Below, piece after piece: positions 28,762 through 36,439 of a stretch of 36,611 nucleotides of DNA. Source of the stretch: Gammaproteobacteria bacterium. GTDB lineage: Bacteria > Pseudomonadota > Gammaproteobacteria > Steroidobacterales > Steroidobacteraceae. The stretch is taken from positions 1 to 36,611 of the forward strand of contig JAQGOG010000105.1 in assembly GCA_028293765.1 (NCBI GenBank). The letters run 5' to 3'. The notes under the pieces were generated by a model. It made no database searches, was not told the DNA's origin, and saw nothing but the letters and a program-made list of their open reading frames with translations. Position numbers and translations under genes: made by a program. Every line of letters begins with the position of its first letter. Position 1 is the first letter of the stretch.

Positions 28762-29580
28762 TCAACAAACAGGGCCTCGACCCGAGGCGCTCGCGATGGC
28801 CAGCTGAAGCGCTTCCGCGAGTCCACCCACATCCACGTGGCCCACCGTATGTTTGGCAGCTTCGATAACGGCGGCGTCGGCATTCGCCATGGCGATGGGA
28901 CATCCCACGATCTTTAACGCCGAAAGATCATTCCCCGAATCGCCGACATACATGACGTCCTGCAAGTCGACGCCATACTCCGCAGCAACGGAGCGCATAG
29001 CGCTCCCTTTGCTGACGCCTTCGCGCGTGATGCCAACAAACCGGGTGTCTAGCATCATAGGCGAGGAGGATTGCGCCATCTCGAGGCCTGGATGGGGACC
29101 CGTCATGGCTTGCGCTGCTTTCTCGCCGGAGAGCAGCCACTGCGCGCGTACGATCGGTCCCTCGAGCGATTCGAAAGGGCGCGCCTCGAACGGCACGCCG
29201 AGGATTGTCGCGTGAGCTTCCGCCCAGGCGGATGTACTCTCCGTGACGTACTTGTCGTCGCTGTATAGCTCAAGCACTTCCCCGATTTCGCGCGCCTGTG
29301 CGATGAGTGTTTTCACGCACGCAGGTGGAAGGGGGACCGAATGTGACTGTCCGTTTTCGAGATTGAGGATGCTCGCGCCGTTCTGAAAAATGTGCCAGCC
29401 GTCGGCTTCCAGTTTCCGCGCGTAGTCCAGTGCCACGCCGAACGCAGGACGCCCCGAGCACAGGGCCAGATGGATTCCGGCGGCACGCGCTCGCTCGGCC
29501 GCTCTCCACACCCGGGGATCAACCCTGCCACTTGACCCAATCAGCGTTCCATCCACATCGATACCGACCAATCTGATCAA
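28762..29580 (-). CDS. HAD superfamily Cof-type phosphatase
   Basis: A 272-residue HAD hydrolase of the Cof/IIB group, which dephosphorylates sugar phosphates, FMN or similar. The four HAD motifs are intact: nucleophile and acid aspartates in GIDVDGTL, SGR in ALCSGRP, lysine in GVSKGSAM, and acidic GDSGND. The C2-type cap lies between motifs II and III. The start is TTG 29580 (protein MIRLVGIDVDGT): GGAG lies 8 bases upstream, whereas the GTG at 29589 directly abuts the GGA. Converges on the MBL gene with a 48-base gap. The 260 bases upstream, to 29840, show no gene. Confidence 0.88.
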   Translation of the reverse strand: MIRLVGIDVDGTLIGSSGRVDPRVWRAAERARAAGIHLALCSGRPAFGVALDYARKLEADGWHIFQNGASILNLENGQSHSVPLPPACVKTLIAQAREIGEVLELYSDDKYVTESTSAWAEAHATILGVPFEARPFESLEGPIVRAQWLLSGEKAAQAMTGPHPGLEMAQSSSPMMLDTRFVGITREGVSKGSAMRSVAAEYGVDLQDVMYVGDSGNDLSALKIVGCPIAMANADAAVIEAAKHTVGHVDVGGLAEALQLAIASASGRGPVC

Positions 29581-29840
29581 TCGCCGCACTCCGTTTTCCG
29601 TTCCGCGTCTTCAATATTGCCCGGTCAGGGCGGTGCTCCACCGAACATTTTCATGAGTTTGCCCGCCTCGCCGTCGTGATCATTCCCGGGCGGCGTGCCC
29701 CGTTATTGAGCACAGCCTTCCCTTAATCGGATCACGGGCTTCGGCGGGCTGCTGCCGTCGCGCGCAATGAGAAGCAATTCCGTACTTAGTCGTTTTGCGG
29801 CGCTACGATCACCGCCAAGCCATTGATTCCAGAGGACCGA

Positions 29841-30992
29841 ATGCCGACCCTGAGCGAAGAGCAGGCCAAAGTCTATATTACGAAATTGCTGACGGCGATG
29901 AGCATGATGGGTGGGTCGGACCTGTTCGTCTCCAAGGACTTCCCGCCTAGCATGAAGATGCAAGGCACCATGCAGCCGTTGGCAAACCAGAAGCTGACCG
30001 GGGATGTCACCCGTGAGCTGGCTCACGCGCTCATGAATCAGCGGCAGCGCGAAGACTTCGCGCGGGATCTCGAGTGCAATTTCGCCATCTCCCTGCCGGA
30101 AGTGGCGCGCTTTCGCGTCAACGTGTTCCTGCAGCAGCAGCACGTCGGTATGGTGATCCGAACCATCACGAACGAAATTCCCGATTTCGCGAAACTGGGA
30201 CTTCCGGAAAGTCTCAAGGAAATCGTGATGACCAAGCGCGGCCTGGTCCTCGTCGTCGGGGCCACGGGCTCGGGGAAATCGACATCGCTCGCCGCCATGA
30301 TCGATCATCGCAACCGCTCCTCCGCGGGACACATCGTCACGGTCGAAGACCCCGTCGAGTTCGTGCACCAGTCGCAGCAATCCCTCATCACACACCGCGA
30401 AGTGGGGATCGATACGCACTCCTGGCACAATGCTCTCAAGAACACGTTGCGCCAGGCACCGGATGTCATCCTGATCGGGGAAATCCGTGACACCGAGACG
30501 ATGGAGCACGCCATCGCCTTCGCCGAGACCGGGCATTTGTGCCTCGGCACGCTGCATTCCAACAGCGCCAACCAGACGATCGACCGTATCATCAACTTCT
30601 TTCCCGATGAGCGTCGCAAGCAGTTGCTGATGGATCTCTCCAGCAATCTGCGCGCGATCATTTCGCAGCGGCTGGTCCGTACCGCCGATGGAAAAGGCCG
30701 CAAGGCGGCCATCGAAATCCTGATCAACACGCCCATCGTCGCCGACAAGCTTCTCAAGGGCGAATTTCACGAGATCAAGGCCATCATGTCGAAGTCCCGG
30801 GAACTGGGCATGAAGACGTTCGACTGGTCGCTGTTCGAGCTCTTTAACGAAGGCTCGATTACGTACGACGAAGCGATCCGCAACGCCGACTCGGCGAACG
30901 AGCTGCGGCTGAATATCAAGCTCAATGGCACGCGCAAGGAGACGGAGCTTGCGGTCGTCGCGGAGCCTTCAATTCAGTCGGCTTCTGCCTGA
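29841..30992 (+). CDS. pilU: Type IV pilus twitching motility ATPase PilU
   Basis: A 383-residue cytoplasmic AAA-type ATPase of the PilT/PilU family, which powers retraction of type IV pili. It shows the PAS-like N-domain (GGSDLFVSKDFPPSMKMQG), Walker A GATGSGKST (130-138), the Asp-box VEDPVEF, Walker B DVILIGEIRDTETM and the His-box GTLHSNSANQTIDRI. Length and the C-terminal region (MKTFDWSLFELFNEGSITYD) fit PilU rather than PilT (about 345 residues). AGAGGA 4-5 bases upstream fixes ATG 29841. In most relatives pilT lies directly upstream; here a phosphatase gene on the opposite strand does, so pilU stands alone. A hairpin follows its stop. Confidence 0.93.
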   Translation: MPTLSEEQAKVYITKLLTAMSMMGGSDLFVSKDFPPSMKMQGTMQPLANQKLTGDVTRELAHALMNQRQREDFARDLECNFAISLPEVARFRVNVFLQQQHVGMVIRTITNEIPDFAKLGLPESLKEIVMTKRGLVLVVGATGSGKSTSLAAMIDHRNRSSAGHIVTVEDPVEFVHQSQQSLITHREVGIDTHSWHNALKNTLRQAPDVILIGEIRDTETMEHAIAFAETGHLCLGTLHSNSANQTIDRIINFFPDERRKQLLMDLSSNLRAIISQRLVRTADGKGRKAAIEILINTPIVADKLLKGEFHEIKAIMSKSRELGMKTFDWSLFELFNEGSITYDEAIRNADSANELRLNIKLNGTRKETELAVVAEPSIQSASA

Positions 30993-30997
30993 GAACG

Positions 30998-31024
30998 AAG
31001 CACGTCCGGCGCGCCGTTGTGCTT
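30998..31024 (+). terminator. Probable terminator of pilU
   Basis: Outer arms AAGCAC (30998-31003) and GTGCTT (31019-31024) enclose the self-complementary GGCGCGCC. It starts 5 bases after the pilU stop codon, and TTATT follows. Confidence 0.55.
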
Positions 31025-31153
31025 ATTCTGAGCTCAGTCGGATTGCGCGTCGGGGTGCTTTGGCAGTACTGTACTTGCAAGACATTCCAGCCACGCCTGA
31101 ATAACAATACGTCGGCCGACGCGTATTTACACGCGGTCGGCAGCGAGCCAAGG

Positions 31154-32854
31154 ATGCGAACCGCAATGATGTGGAATAGCAACACTGGTAGCCGCCACCG
31201 GCGCGCGGCCATTAAGAATAGTTCAGCCATCCCGACGACAGCGCTGCTACTGACCCTATTGATCCTTTGCGGAATAACCGGCTGTGGTGGCGGCGGCGGG
31301 GGGTCGAACAGCGGGGCATTAAATCCCTCCGGTGGAGGGGCAGGCGGTTCGAGCGGTTCCGGCGGATCCAGTACCGGCTCCTGGACCCCGGGTGTCTTTC
31401 TACCGGAGTCCACTTTCGCCGCAAAGTGCGCTGCCCCGCGCTCGGGAACGGATCCGACCACGCACGCGGTGTATCCCGACGTTAAGGGGTCGAGCGTAGA
31501 CGAGAACAACTGGCTGAGAGCGTGGACGAATGATCAATACCTCTGGTATAGCGAGGCGCCGGATCTGAATCCGGCGTCCTACGCGACAGCCGATTACTTC
31601 CCACTGCTGAAAACCTCGGCGACCACCTCCTCAGGCGCTCCCAAAGACAAGTTTCACTACACCTACGCTACCTCGGTGTGGGAAGCGCTCTCGCAATCGA
31701 ACGTCGAGGTGGGCTATGGAGTGAAGTGGTTCATCGTCCAGGGGACGCCACCGCGCAGCCTGGTGGTTGCATTCGTGGAGCCTGGATCGGCTGCCGCTGC
31801 GTCACCGGCAAACATCGCTCGTGGAGCGAATGTTCTGACGATTGACGGCATCGACCTTGTCAACGCCACAGACAAGGCCAGCGTCGACAAACTCAACGCG
31901 GGTCTCTCGCCCGCAAGCGTAGGCGAAACTCACACTTTCTCCATACAGGATCCAGGCGCGACGACGACACGCAGCGTGATCCTGCACGCCGCGAATGTTA
32001 CCGAAAACCCTGTTCCGATCGTCGTGGCGATCCCAACGGCAACCGGCCCCGTGGGGTATCTGCTGTTCAACGATCAGCTTGCCCAGGCGGAGACAGGCCT
32101 GATCACGGCTGTGAATACCTTGAAGACGGCGGGAGTTACCGATCTCGTTCTCGACATCCGCTACAACGGTGGCGGCTACCTGGACATCGCCAGCGAGCTG
32201 GCTTACATGATCGCCGGCCCGAACGCGACCGGGGGGCAGACGTTCGAGCAGCTTCACTTCAACGACAAGCATCCGAGCACCGATCCGGTTACGGGAAGGC
32301 CGATCACCCCGACTCCCTTTCATACGACCACGCTTGGCCTATCCGCTCCAAGCGGTGCTGCCCTTCCGACCCTGAATCTGCAGCGGGTATACGTTCTCAC
32401 GACCTCAGGCACCTGCTCGGCCAGCGAATCGATCGTGAACGGCCTGCAGGGAGTGGGTGTGCAGGTGATCCAGATCGGCAGGACCACTTGCGGTAAGCCG
32501 TATGGCTTCTATCCTGACGACAACTGCGGAACGACTTATTTCTCAATCGAGTTCGACGGGGTCAACGCGCGAGGCTTTGGCGACTACTCGGATGGCTTCT
32601 CGCCCGGGACCGTGACCGGGACCGTCAGTGGAGTCACCGCGACCCTGCCCGGTTGTTCCGTCAATGATGACTTCAAGCACGTGCTCGGTGATACGAACGA
32701 GAGTCTCTTGTATGTAGCGCTCGGTTATCGCATGAATCAGACGTGCTCCGTGCCGCCAGTTGGCTTGGCACCCTCGCAGCTGAAGCGAGTGGGGAGAGCC
32801 GGTGGATTCCTCCTCAGATCACCGCTGCGCGAGATGCGAATTCTGCGCAGATGA
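31154..32854 (+). CDS. S41-family peptidase, predicted lipoprotein
   Basis: A protein of about 566 residues. The N-terminus has a lipoprotein signal (LLLTLLILCGITGC), followed by a glycine/serine-rich linker (GGGGGGSNSG...GGSSGSGGSS). A PDZ-like region (FVEPGSAAAASPANIARGANVLTIDG) precedes the C-terminal processing protease domain, with LVLDIRYNGGGYLDIASELA and the Ser-Lys pair in TSGTCSASESIVNG and TTCGKPYGFYP, about 25 residues apart as in CtpA. Six or more cysteines in the mature part suggest disulfides. The enzyme would be anchored in the outer or inner membrane facing the periplasm. The start is not certain: ATG 31154 overlaps the AAGGA, while ATG 31166 or 31169 lies about 11-14 bases after it. 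The frame also stays open back to 31019. Confidence 0.85.
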   Translation: MRTAMMWNSNTGSRHRRAAIKNSSAIPTTALLLTLLILCGITGCGGGGGGSNSGALNPSGGGAGGSSGSGGSSTGSWTPGVFLPESTFAAKCAAPRSGTDPTTHAVYPDVKGSSVDENNWLRAWTNDQYLWYSEAPDLNPASYATADYFPLLKTSATTSSGAPKDKFHYTYATSVWEALSQSNVEVGYGVKWFIVQGTPPRSLVVAFVEPGSAAAASPANIARGANVLTIDGIDLVNATDKASVDKLNAGLSPASVGETHTFSIQDPGATTTRSVILHAANVTENPVPIVVAIPTATGPVGYLLFNDQLAQAETGLITAVNTLKTAGVTDLVLDIRYNGGGYLDIASELAYMIAGPNATGGQTFEQLHFNDKHPSTDPVTGRPITPTPFHTTTLGLSAPSGAALPTLNLQRVYVLTTSGTCSASESIVNGLQGVGVQVIQIGRTTCGKPYGFYPDDNCGTTYFSIEFDGVNARGFGDYSDGFSPGTVTGTVSGVTATLPGCSVNDDFKHVLGDTNESLLYVALGYRMNQTCSVPPVGLAPSQLKRVGRAGGFLLRSPLREMRILRR

Positions 32855-32931
32855 TGCCTGGCGGCTGGCCGACGCTGTCACGTACCGTTGGCGCATTGCG
32901 ATGATTAACCAAGACGCTTGGCGAGGGTGAC

Positions 32932-34176
32932 GTGAACGGGCCAACGACTGCGATCCGGATCGACGGCGAGCGGCTGTGGTCCACCCTTATGACGATGGCT
33001 GCCATCGGCGGCACTTCGCGGGGCGGCTGCAATCGTCAGGCGCTGACCGACGAGGACAAGGCGGGGCGCGATCTGTTCACGAGCTGGGCGCGGGCTCTTG
33101 GCTGTGGCGTAACGGTGGACGAGGTGGGCAACATCTTCGCCTCGCGCGCCGGGACCGAGGCGTCGGCGGCTCCCGTTTTGATGGGAAGCCACCTTGATAC
33201 GCAAGCGACCGGAGGCCGTTTCGACGGAGTGTATGGCGTCCTGGCCGGGCTCGAGGTGCTGAGGACATTGAGCGAGCATCGCATCGTCACTCGCCGGTCC
33301 ATCGAAGTGGCGAGCTGGACCAATGAAGAGGGCTGCCGGTTTGCCCCGGCGATGCTGGGCTCCGGCGTGGTTGCCGGCGCTTACGAGCTCGACTATGCCT
33401 ACGAGCGTCAGGACAAGTCGGGGCGAACGTTCCGGGAAGAGCTCGAGCGAATCGGTTACCGAGGGACCGCCCCCGCCCGTCCCCGGGCCTTCCATGCCAT
33501 GTTCGAAGTGCACATCGAGCAGGGTCCCATTCTGGAGAAGACGGCGACCACCATCGGAGTGGTGACCGGAATCCAGGGCGCCTGCTGGTTGGATGTGACG
33601 CTCGAGGGAGAAGCCTGCCACGCGGGACCGACTCCGATGGAAATGCGCCGCGATCCCTGGCGAGCTGCCTGTCCGATCATCGAAGGGGCGTTTGCCCTTG
33701 CTGCGGACAACGCGCCGTGGGGTCGCGCGACAATCGGTGATCTCAAAGTAGCGCCGGGGTCCCGTAATACCGTGCCCGAGCGGCTCGTCGTGTCCGTCGA
33801 TCTGCGCCATCCCGACAAACAAGTGCTGGACTCGATCATCGCGTCGTTTCGCGAGCTCGTCGCAGCCACTGCGGCCCGCCACCACATTCGCTCGAGCGTC
33901 GAGCAGGTCTGGCACATGCCTGCGACCACTTTCGATCCGCGACTCGTCGATCTGATAGACGCGGCCGCCGGCGGCCTTGGACTGACGCGCCGGCGCATGG
34001 TCAGTGGAGCGGGCCACGACTCCTTACATACCGCGCAATTCGCGCCGACCGCGATGATCTTCGTCCCGTGCGCTGGCGGTTTGAGTCACAACGAGGCGGA
34101 AGAGGCGAGCCCCGCAGATCTCATCGCCGGTGCCAACGTGCTGCTGCAGGCAGTCGTGGCGGCGGCAAATGGCTGA
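32932..34176 (+). CDS. M20-family Zn-dependent N-carbamoyl amino acid amidohydrolase
   Basis: A 414-residue cytoplasmic enzyme of the hydantoinase/carbamoylase (AmaB, HyuC, AllC) group, which removes the carbamoyl group of N-carbamoyl amino acids or allantoate to give amine, CO2 and ammonia. Metal ligands follow the family order: H87 in GSHLDTQ, D98 in GGRFDGV, E132/E133 in TNEEGCRF, histidine in EVHIEQGP, and the late histidine in GGLSHNEAE. SGAGHDS and PGSRNTVPE (substrate arginine region) are also present, as is CHAGPTPMEMRRDP in the lid domain. GTG 32932 follows GAGGGTGAC. The deiminase-like gene starts only 18 bases downstream, which suggests one transcript and linked reactions. Confidence 0.9.
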   Translation: MNGPTTAIRIDGERLWSTLMTMAAIGGTSRGGCNRQALTDEDKAGRDLFTSWARALGCGVTVDEVGNIFASRAGTEASAAPVLMGSHLDTQATGGRFDGVYGVLAGLEVLRTLSEHRIVTRRSIEVASWTNEEGCRFAPAMLGSGVVAGAYELDYAYERQDKSGRTFREELERIGYRGTAPARPRAFHAMFEVHIEQGPILEKTATTIGVVTGIQGACWLDVTLEGEACHAGPTPMEMRRDPWRAACPIIEGAFALAADNAPWGRATIGDLKVAPGSRNTVPERLVVSVDLRHPDKQVLDSIIASFRELVAATAARHHIRSSVEQVWHMPATTFDPRLVDLIDAAAGGLGLTRRRMVSGAGHDSLHTAQFAPTAMIFVPCAGGLSHNEAEEASPADLIAGANVLLQAVVAAANG

Positions 34177-34194
34177 CGTTTACGAGTACGCACC

Positions 34195-35103
34195 ATGCAG
34201 CTACGCACACGCCTTGAAGAGGGCGGAACGCCCCGGCCCGCGAAATGGGGCATCGACAGCGAATACGGCCGGCTACGCGATGTACTGATCGGCCCGGTCG
34301 ATCATTTCTCCTGGCAGGCGGGTAACGCGGTGGCCCAGAGGTCGGAGCGCGTCGGCCTGCGCTTCGATTTCGCTGCCGCGCGTGCGCAGTATGCCGAGAT
34401 GCTCGCTGTCTACAGACAGGCCGGAGTCGAAATTCACACTCTGGCGCCCGCTGCCGAGCTGCCTTATCAGATCTTCGCGCGCGATAGCAGCGTGATGACT
34501 CCCTGGGGCGCTGTGATCATGCAGCTGCAGAAGCCTTATCGCCGCGGCGAATACGCTGAGTGTCTACGCTTTTATCTGGACGCGGGAATTCCTATTTACG
34601 ATCTCGTCACGGCAGGTAACGTCGAGGGTGGAGATTTCATGGTGCTCAAACCTGGCGTCGCCGCCTGCGGCTACTCGGGTGAGCGGTCCATCGAGCCGGC
34701 GGTCCGCCAGTTGCAGACGTGGTTCACGAACGAAGGGTGGGAATTTCATACCTACGCTTTCGATCCGCATTTCCTGCATCTGGACGTGCAGATGGGGATG
34801 TTGGCGGAAAACCTGGCGGTGGTGTGTGTGGAGGCGGTCGAGCCCGAGCTCGTGGCATGGCTGAAAGCCAAGGGCATCCGCATCATCGCCGTGCCGTATG
34901 CGGATGCCATGCAGTTGGGCTGCAACGTCGTGGCGTTGGGTGACGAACGAGTCCTGGTGCCCGCGTCCAGTAAGAATTTGATTGCGGCTTGCCGTGCCGA
35001 AGGCCTCACCGTGTACGCCCCCGACGTGTCCATGATCGGCAACGGGGGAGGGGCGGTGCATTGCATGTGTCAGGCCCTGCGGCGGGATTCGGTCGCGGGT
35101 TAG
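34195..35103 (+). CDS. Amidinotransferase/deiminase-fold hydrolase (dimethylargininase-like)
   Basis: A 302-residue protein of the guanidino-group-modifying superfamily (arginine deiminase, dimethylargininase, agmatine deiminase). Visible family motifs are FARDSSVMTPWGAVI, GNVEGGDFMVLKPG, the Asp/His stretch FLHLDVQMGML and the catalytic cysteine C290 in GNGGGAVHCMCQALRRD, whose H-C-M arrangement is typical. These enzymes hydrolyse a guanidino or amidine carbon to a ureido group with release of ammonia or an amine. The substrate is unknown, but the close upstream carbamoylase (18-base gap) suggests the ureido product is hydrolysed next. Length fits dimethylargininase-like rather than arginine deiminase (about 410). 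It converges on the ECF sigma gene 92 bases later. Confidence 0.87.
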   Translation: MQLRTRLEEGGTPRPAKWGIDSEYGRLRDVLIGPVDHFSWQAGNAVAQRSERVGLRFDFAAARAQYAEMLAVYRQAGVEIHTLAPAAELPYQIFARDSSVMTPWGAVIMQLQKPYRRGEYAECLRFYLDAGIPIYDLVTAGNVEGGDFMVLKPGVAACGYSGERSIEPAVRQLQTWFTNEGWEFHTYAFDPHFLHLDVQMGMLAENLAVVCVEAVEPELVAWLKAKGIRIIAVPYADAMQLGCNVVALGDERVLVPASSKNLIAACRAEGLTVYAPDVSMIGNGGGAVHCMCQALRRDSVAG

Positions 35104-35195
35104 CGCGCGCTCTGTCGCGAGGCGATAGGCGTCGCCGGGGAAGCCGAGGACGACGACGGTGGAAGATCCGCCCGATCTGTGCCGATTTCGCCTGC

Positions 35196-35735
35196 CTAGT
35201 CCCACTCCCAGTCAATGGCCATCAGCTGCTCTTTGGCATGGGCGAGATAGCGTTCGACCTGATGAATCGAAATCTTCAGCTCTCGACGGATCTCAACGTA
35301 CGAAAGGCCATCGCGATAAAACCTCAGCAACACCAGTTGGTACACTGGCGGCAGCCGGGCGAGCGCGGCGTTCAGCTGCTTTTGCGTACTCAGCCGTCGC
35401 GCCATCTGGTCCGTCGGCGGCTCCAATGGATTTTCTGCGGCGAATTCCATCAGCTCGGAGTCGACGCAGACGTAATGCCGGGCGCGCTTGTCTCGTTTGC
35501 CGAACTTTTCGGCGACGTGGGCGGCCGTAGTCATAATGTATGCGACCGGATTACGCACCAATGCCGTGTTGTTTGCCTTCAACAGCTGCATATACACCTC
35601 CTGCACCAAGTCCTTCACGTCGTCGTCCTGAGGCTTGTGCATTCGACGAGCGAGGAAGGCGTGGAGGCGCTCTCCATAGTGCTCCACTGCCTTTTCCGTG
35701 AATTCCGCGGACTGCTTCTCCCGCTCGTGTTTCAT
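35196..35735 (-). CDS. ECF-type RNA polymerase sigma factor (FecI-like)
   Basis: A 179-residue sigma-70 group IV factor. Region 2 is seen in FLARRMHKPQDDDVKDLVQEVYMQLLKANN, with NPVAYIMTTAAHVAEKFGKR as the 2.3-2.4 DNA-melting part; region 4 is LARLPPVYQLVLLRFYRDGLSYVEIRRELKISIHQVERYLAHAKEQL, with a helix-turn-helix at 145-165. It looks like the FecI branch that normally works with a FecR anti-sigma and a TonB receptor, but neither is adjacent. GAGG 6 bases upstream supports ATG 35735. It is divergent from the XRE gene across a 384-base spacer that contains four inverted repeats, and it converges on the deiminase gene. Confidence 0.88.
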   Translation of the reverse strand: MKHEREKQSAEFTEKAVEHYGERLHAFLARRMHKPQDDDVKDLVQEVYMQLLKANNTALVRNPVAYIMTTAAHVAEKFGKRDKRARHYVCVDSELMEFAAENPLEPPTDQMARRLSTQKQLNAALARLPPVYQLVLLRFYRDGLSYVEIRRELKISIHQVERYLAHAKEQLMAIDWEWD

Positions 35736-35788
35736 TCTAGCCCTCGCCGTTTACGTGCCACGGTGTGCCCAGTCGATTCTGGTTACTC

Positions 35789-35813
35789 GAAGAGCGGAGC
35801 CACTGCGCTCTTC
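35789..35813. repeat. Perfect 8-bp inverted repeat upstream of the sigma gene
   Basis: Arms GAAGAGCG (35789-35796) and CGCTCTTC (35806-35813) with a 9-base loop, 54 bases upstream of the sigma factor start. It could form an mRNA hairpin in the 5' leader or be a protein site. Confidence 0.5.
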
Positions 35814-35818
35814 CGGCT

Positions 35819-35834
35819 GCAAGGGCGCCCTTGC
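35819..35834. repeat. 16-base perfect palindrome upstream of the sigma gene
   Basis: GCAAGGGCGCCCTTGC (35819-35834) equals its own reverse complement. It lies 84 bases upstream of the sigma start and only 6 bases beyond the previous hairpin. Confidence 0.5.
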
Positions 35835-35993
35835 ATGCAGGCCGAAGAGGGGGGCGTGGCACTCCCCAGAGTCCAAAACCGATACTTCAGAGTCCTCGGA
35901 CCTGCACTTCTGGTTGTGCGCGCCCTGGCGAACTCAGCCCAGGCCGAGCGGCAGGGATGCTTCGCATGGTCGCCGAGCCGCCCCCGATTGCTT

Positions 35994-36011
35994 TTGTGCT
36001 ACGTCGCACAA
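35994..36011. promoter_or_regulatory. Near-perfect 18-base palindrome, possible regulator site
   Basis: TTGTGCTACGTCGCACAA: arms TTGTGC and GCACAA with ACGT at the centre; only one base pair (T/C) breaks the symmetry. Its centre lies 41 bases, close to four helical turns, from the next palindrome. Confidence 0.45.
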
Positions 36012-36034
36012 CGCAACATCGGGACCTCAACCGC

Positions 36035-36052
36035 TGTGTACTATAGTACACA
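36035..36052. promoter_or_regulatory. Perfect 18-base palindrome, probable operator for the XRE protein
   Basis: TGTGTACTATAGTACACA equals its own reverse complement over all 18 bases. It contains TACTAT (36038-36043), which could be a -10 box, and lies 67 bases upstream of the XRE start. Perfect dyads of this kind directly ahead of small XRE genes are commonly sites of autoregulation. Confidence 0.55.
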
Positions 36053-36119
36053 AAACCGCCCTGGAGGACACAAAAGTAGGACTGCCGCATAGGTGCGTGT
36101 AAATAGGGTGCCCTTACCT

Positions 36120-36404
36120 ATGGGGTACCGAGTGCGGAAGTCAGAATTCGAACGGAGGAGAGCGGCAACCGCTAAGGAGCTCGGCGAATGGGACCGGGCG
36201 ATTGGGGCCATGGTCGCGGCCTCCCGCAAATCCAGGAGGATCACTCAGCAAGGACTTGCCGATGAGATCGGATGGTCCCGCAATCAGGTGGCTAACCTCG
36301 AACACGGGCGCGCGAGCGTTCGCGTCAGCCACCTCATCGTGATCGCGAAGGCGGTAGGTGAACCGCCGGAAAAGCTGTTCTCTCGGATTTTGCACTTTCG
36401 GTGA
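36120..36404 (+). CDS. XRE-family helix-turn-helix regulator
   Basis: A 94-residue protein, MGYRVRKSEFERRRAATAKEL then a Cro/C1-type HTH: SRRITQQGLADEIGWSRNQVANLEHGRASVRVSHLIVIAKAVGEP. The recognition helix is WSRNQVANLE, the NLEHGRASV stretch is the classic XRE end, and the C-terminus ends KLFSRILHFR. ATG 36120 was chosen over the GTG at 36093 because it gives a standard N-terminal arm; neither has a clear ribosome site. It is likely to bind the palindromes at 35994 and 36035 and so could repress its own gene and influence the divergent sigma gene. No toxin or antitoxin partner is visible downstream. Confidence 0.82.
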   Translation: MGYRVRKSEFERRRAATAKELGEWDRAIGAMVAASRKSRRITQQGLADEIGWSRNQVANLEHGRASVRVSHLIVIAKAVGEPPEKLFSRILHFR

Positions 36405-36413
36405 AACGCGGTT

Positions 36414-36439
36414 CGCGGACCGCTCTGCGGTAGTCCGCG
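36414..36439 (+). terminator. Hairpin after the XRE gene
   Basis: Arms CGCGGAC (36414-36420) and GTCCGCG (36433-36439) enclose a smaller CCGC/GCGG stem. It begins 10 bases after the XRE stop codon. The remaining bases to the window end (36440-36611) show no gene. Confidence 0.45.

Noticed and set aside
29590..29840. Short minus-strand frame ending KLMKMFGGAPP upstream of the HAD gene
   Set aside because: Only about 25 codons between stops, with no start and no ribosome site; at most a remnant.
34989..36092. Plus-strand frame of 367 codons over the deiminase end and the sigma gene
   Set aside because: It overlaps two good genes and reads as a shadow; no domain seen.
36120..36404. XRE protein as the antitoxin of a toxin-antitoxin pair
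   Set aside because: No small toxin-like frame lies on either side within the window.
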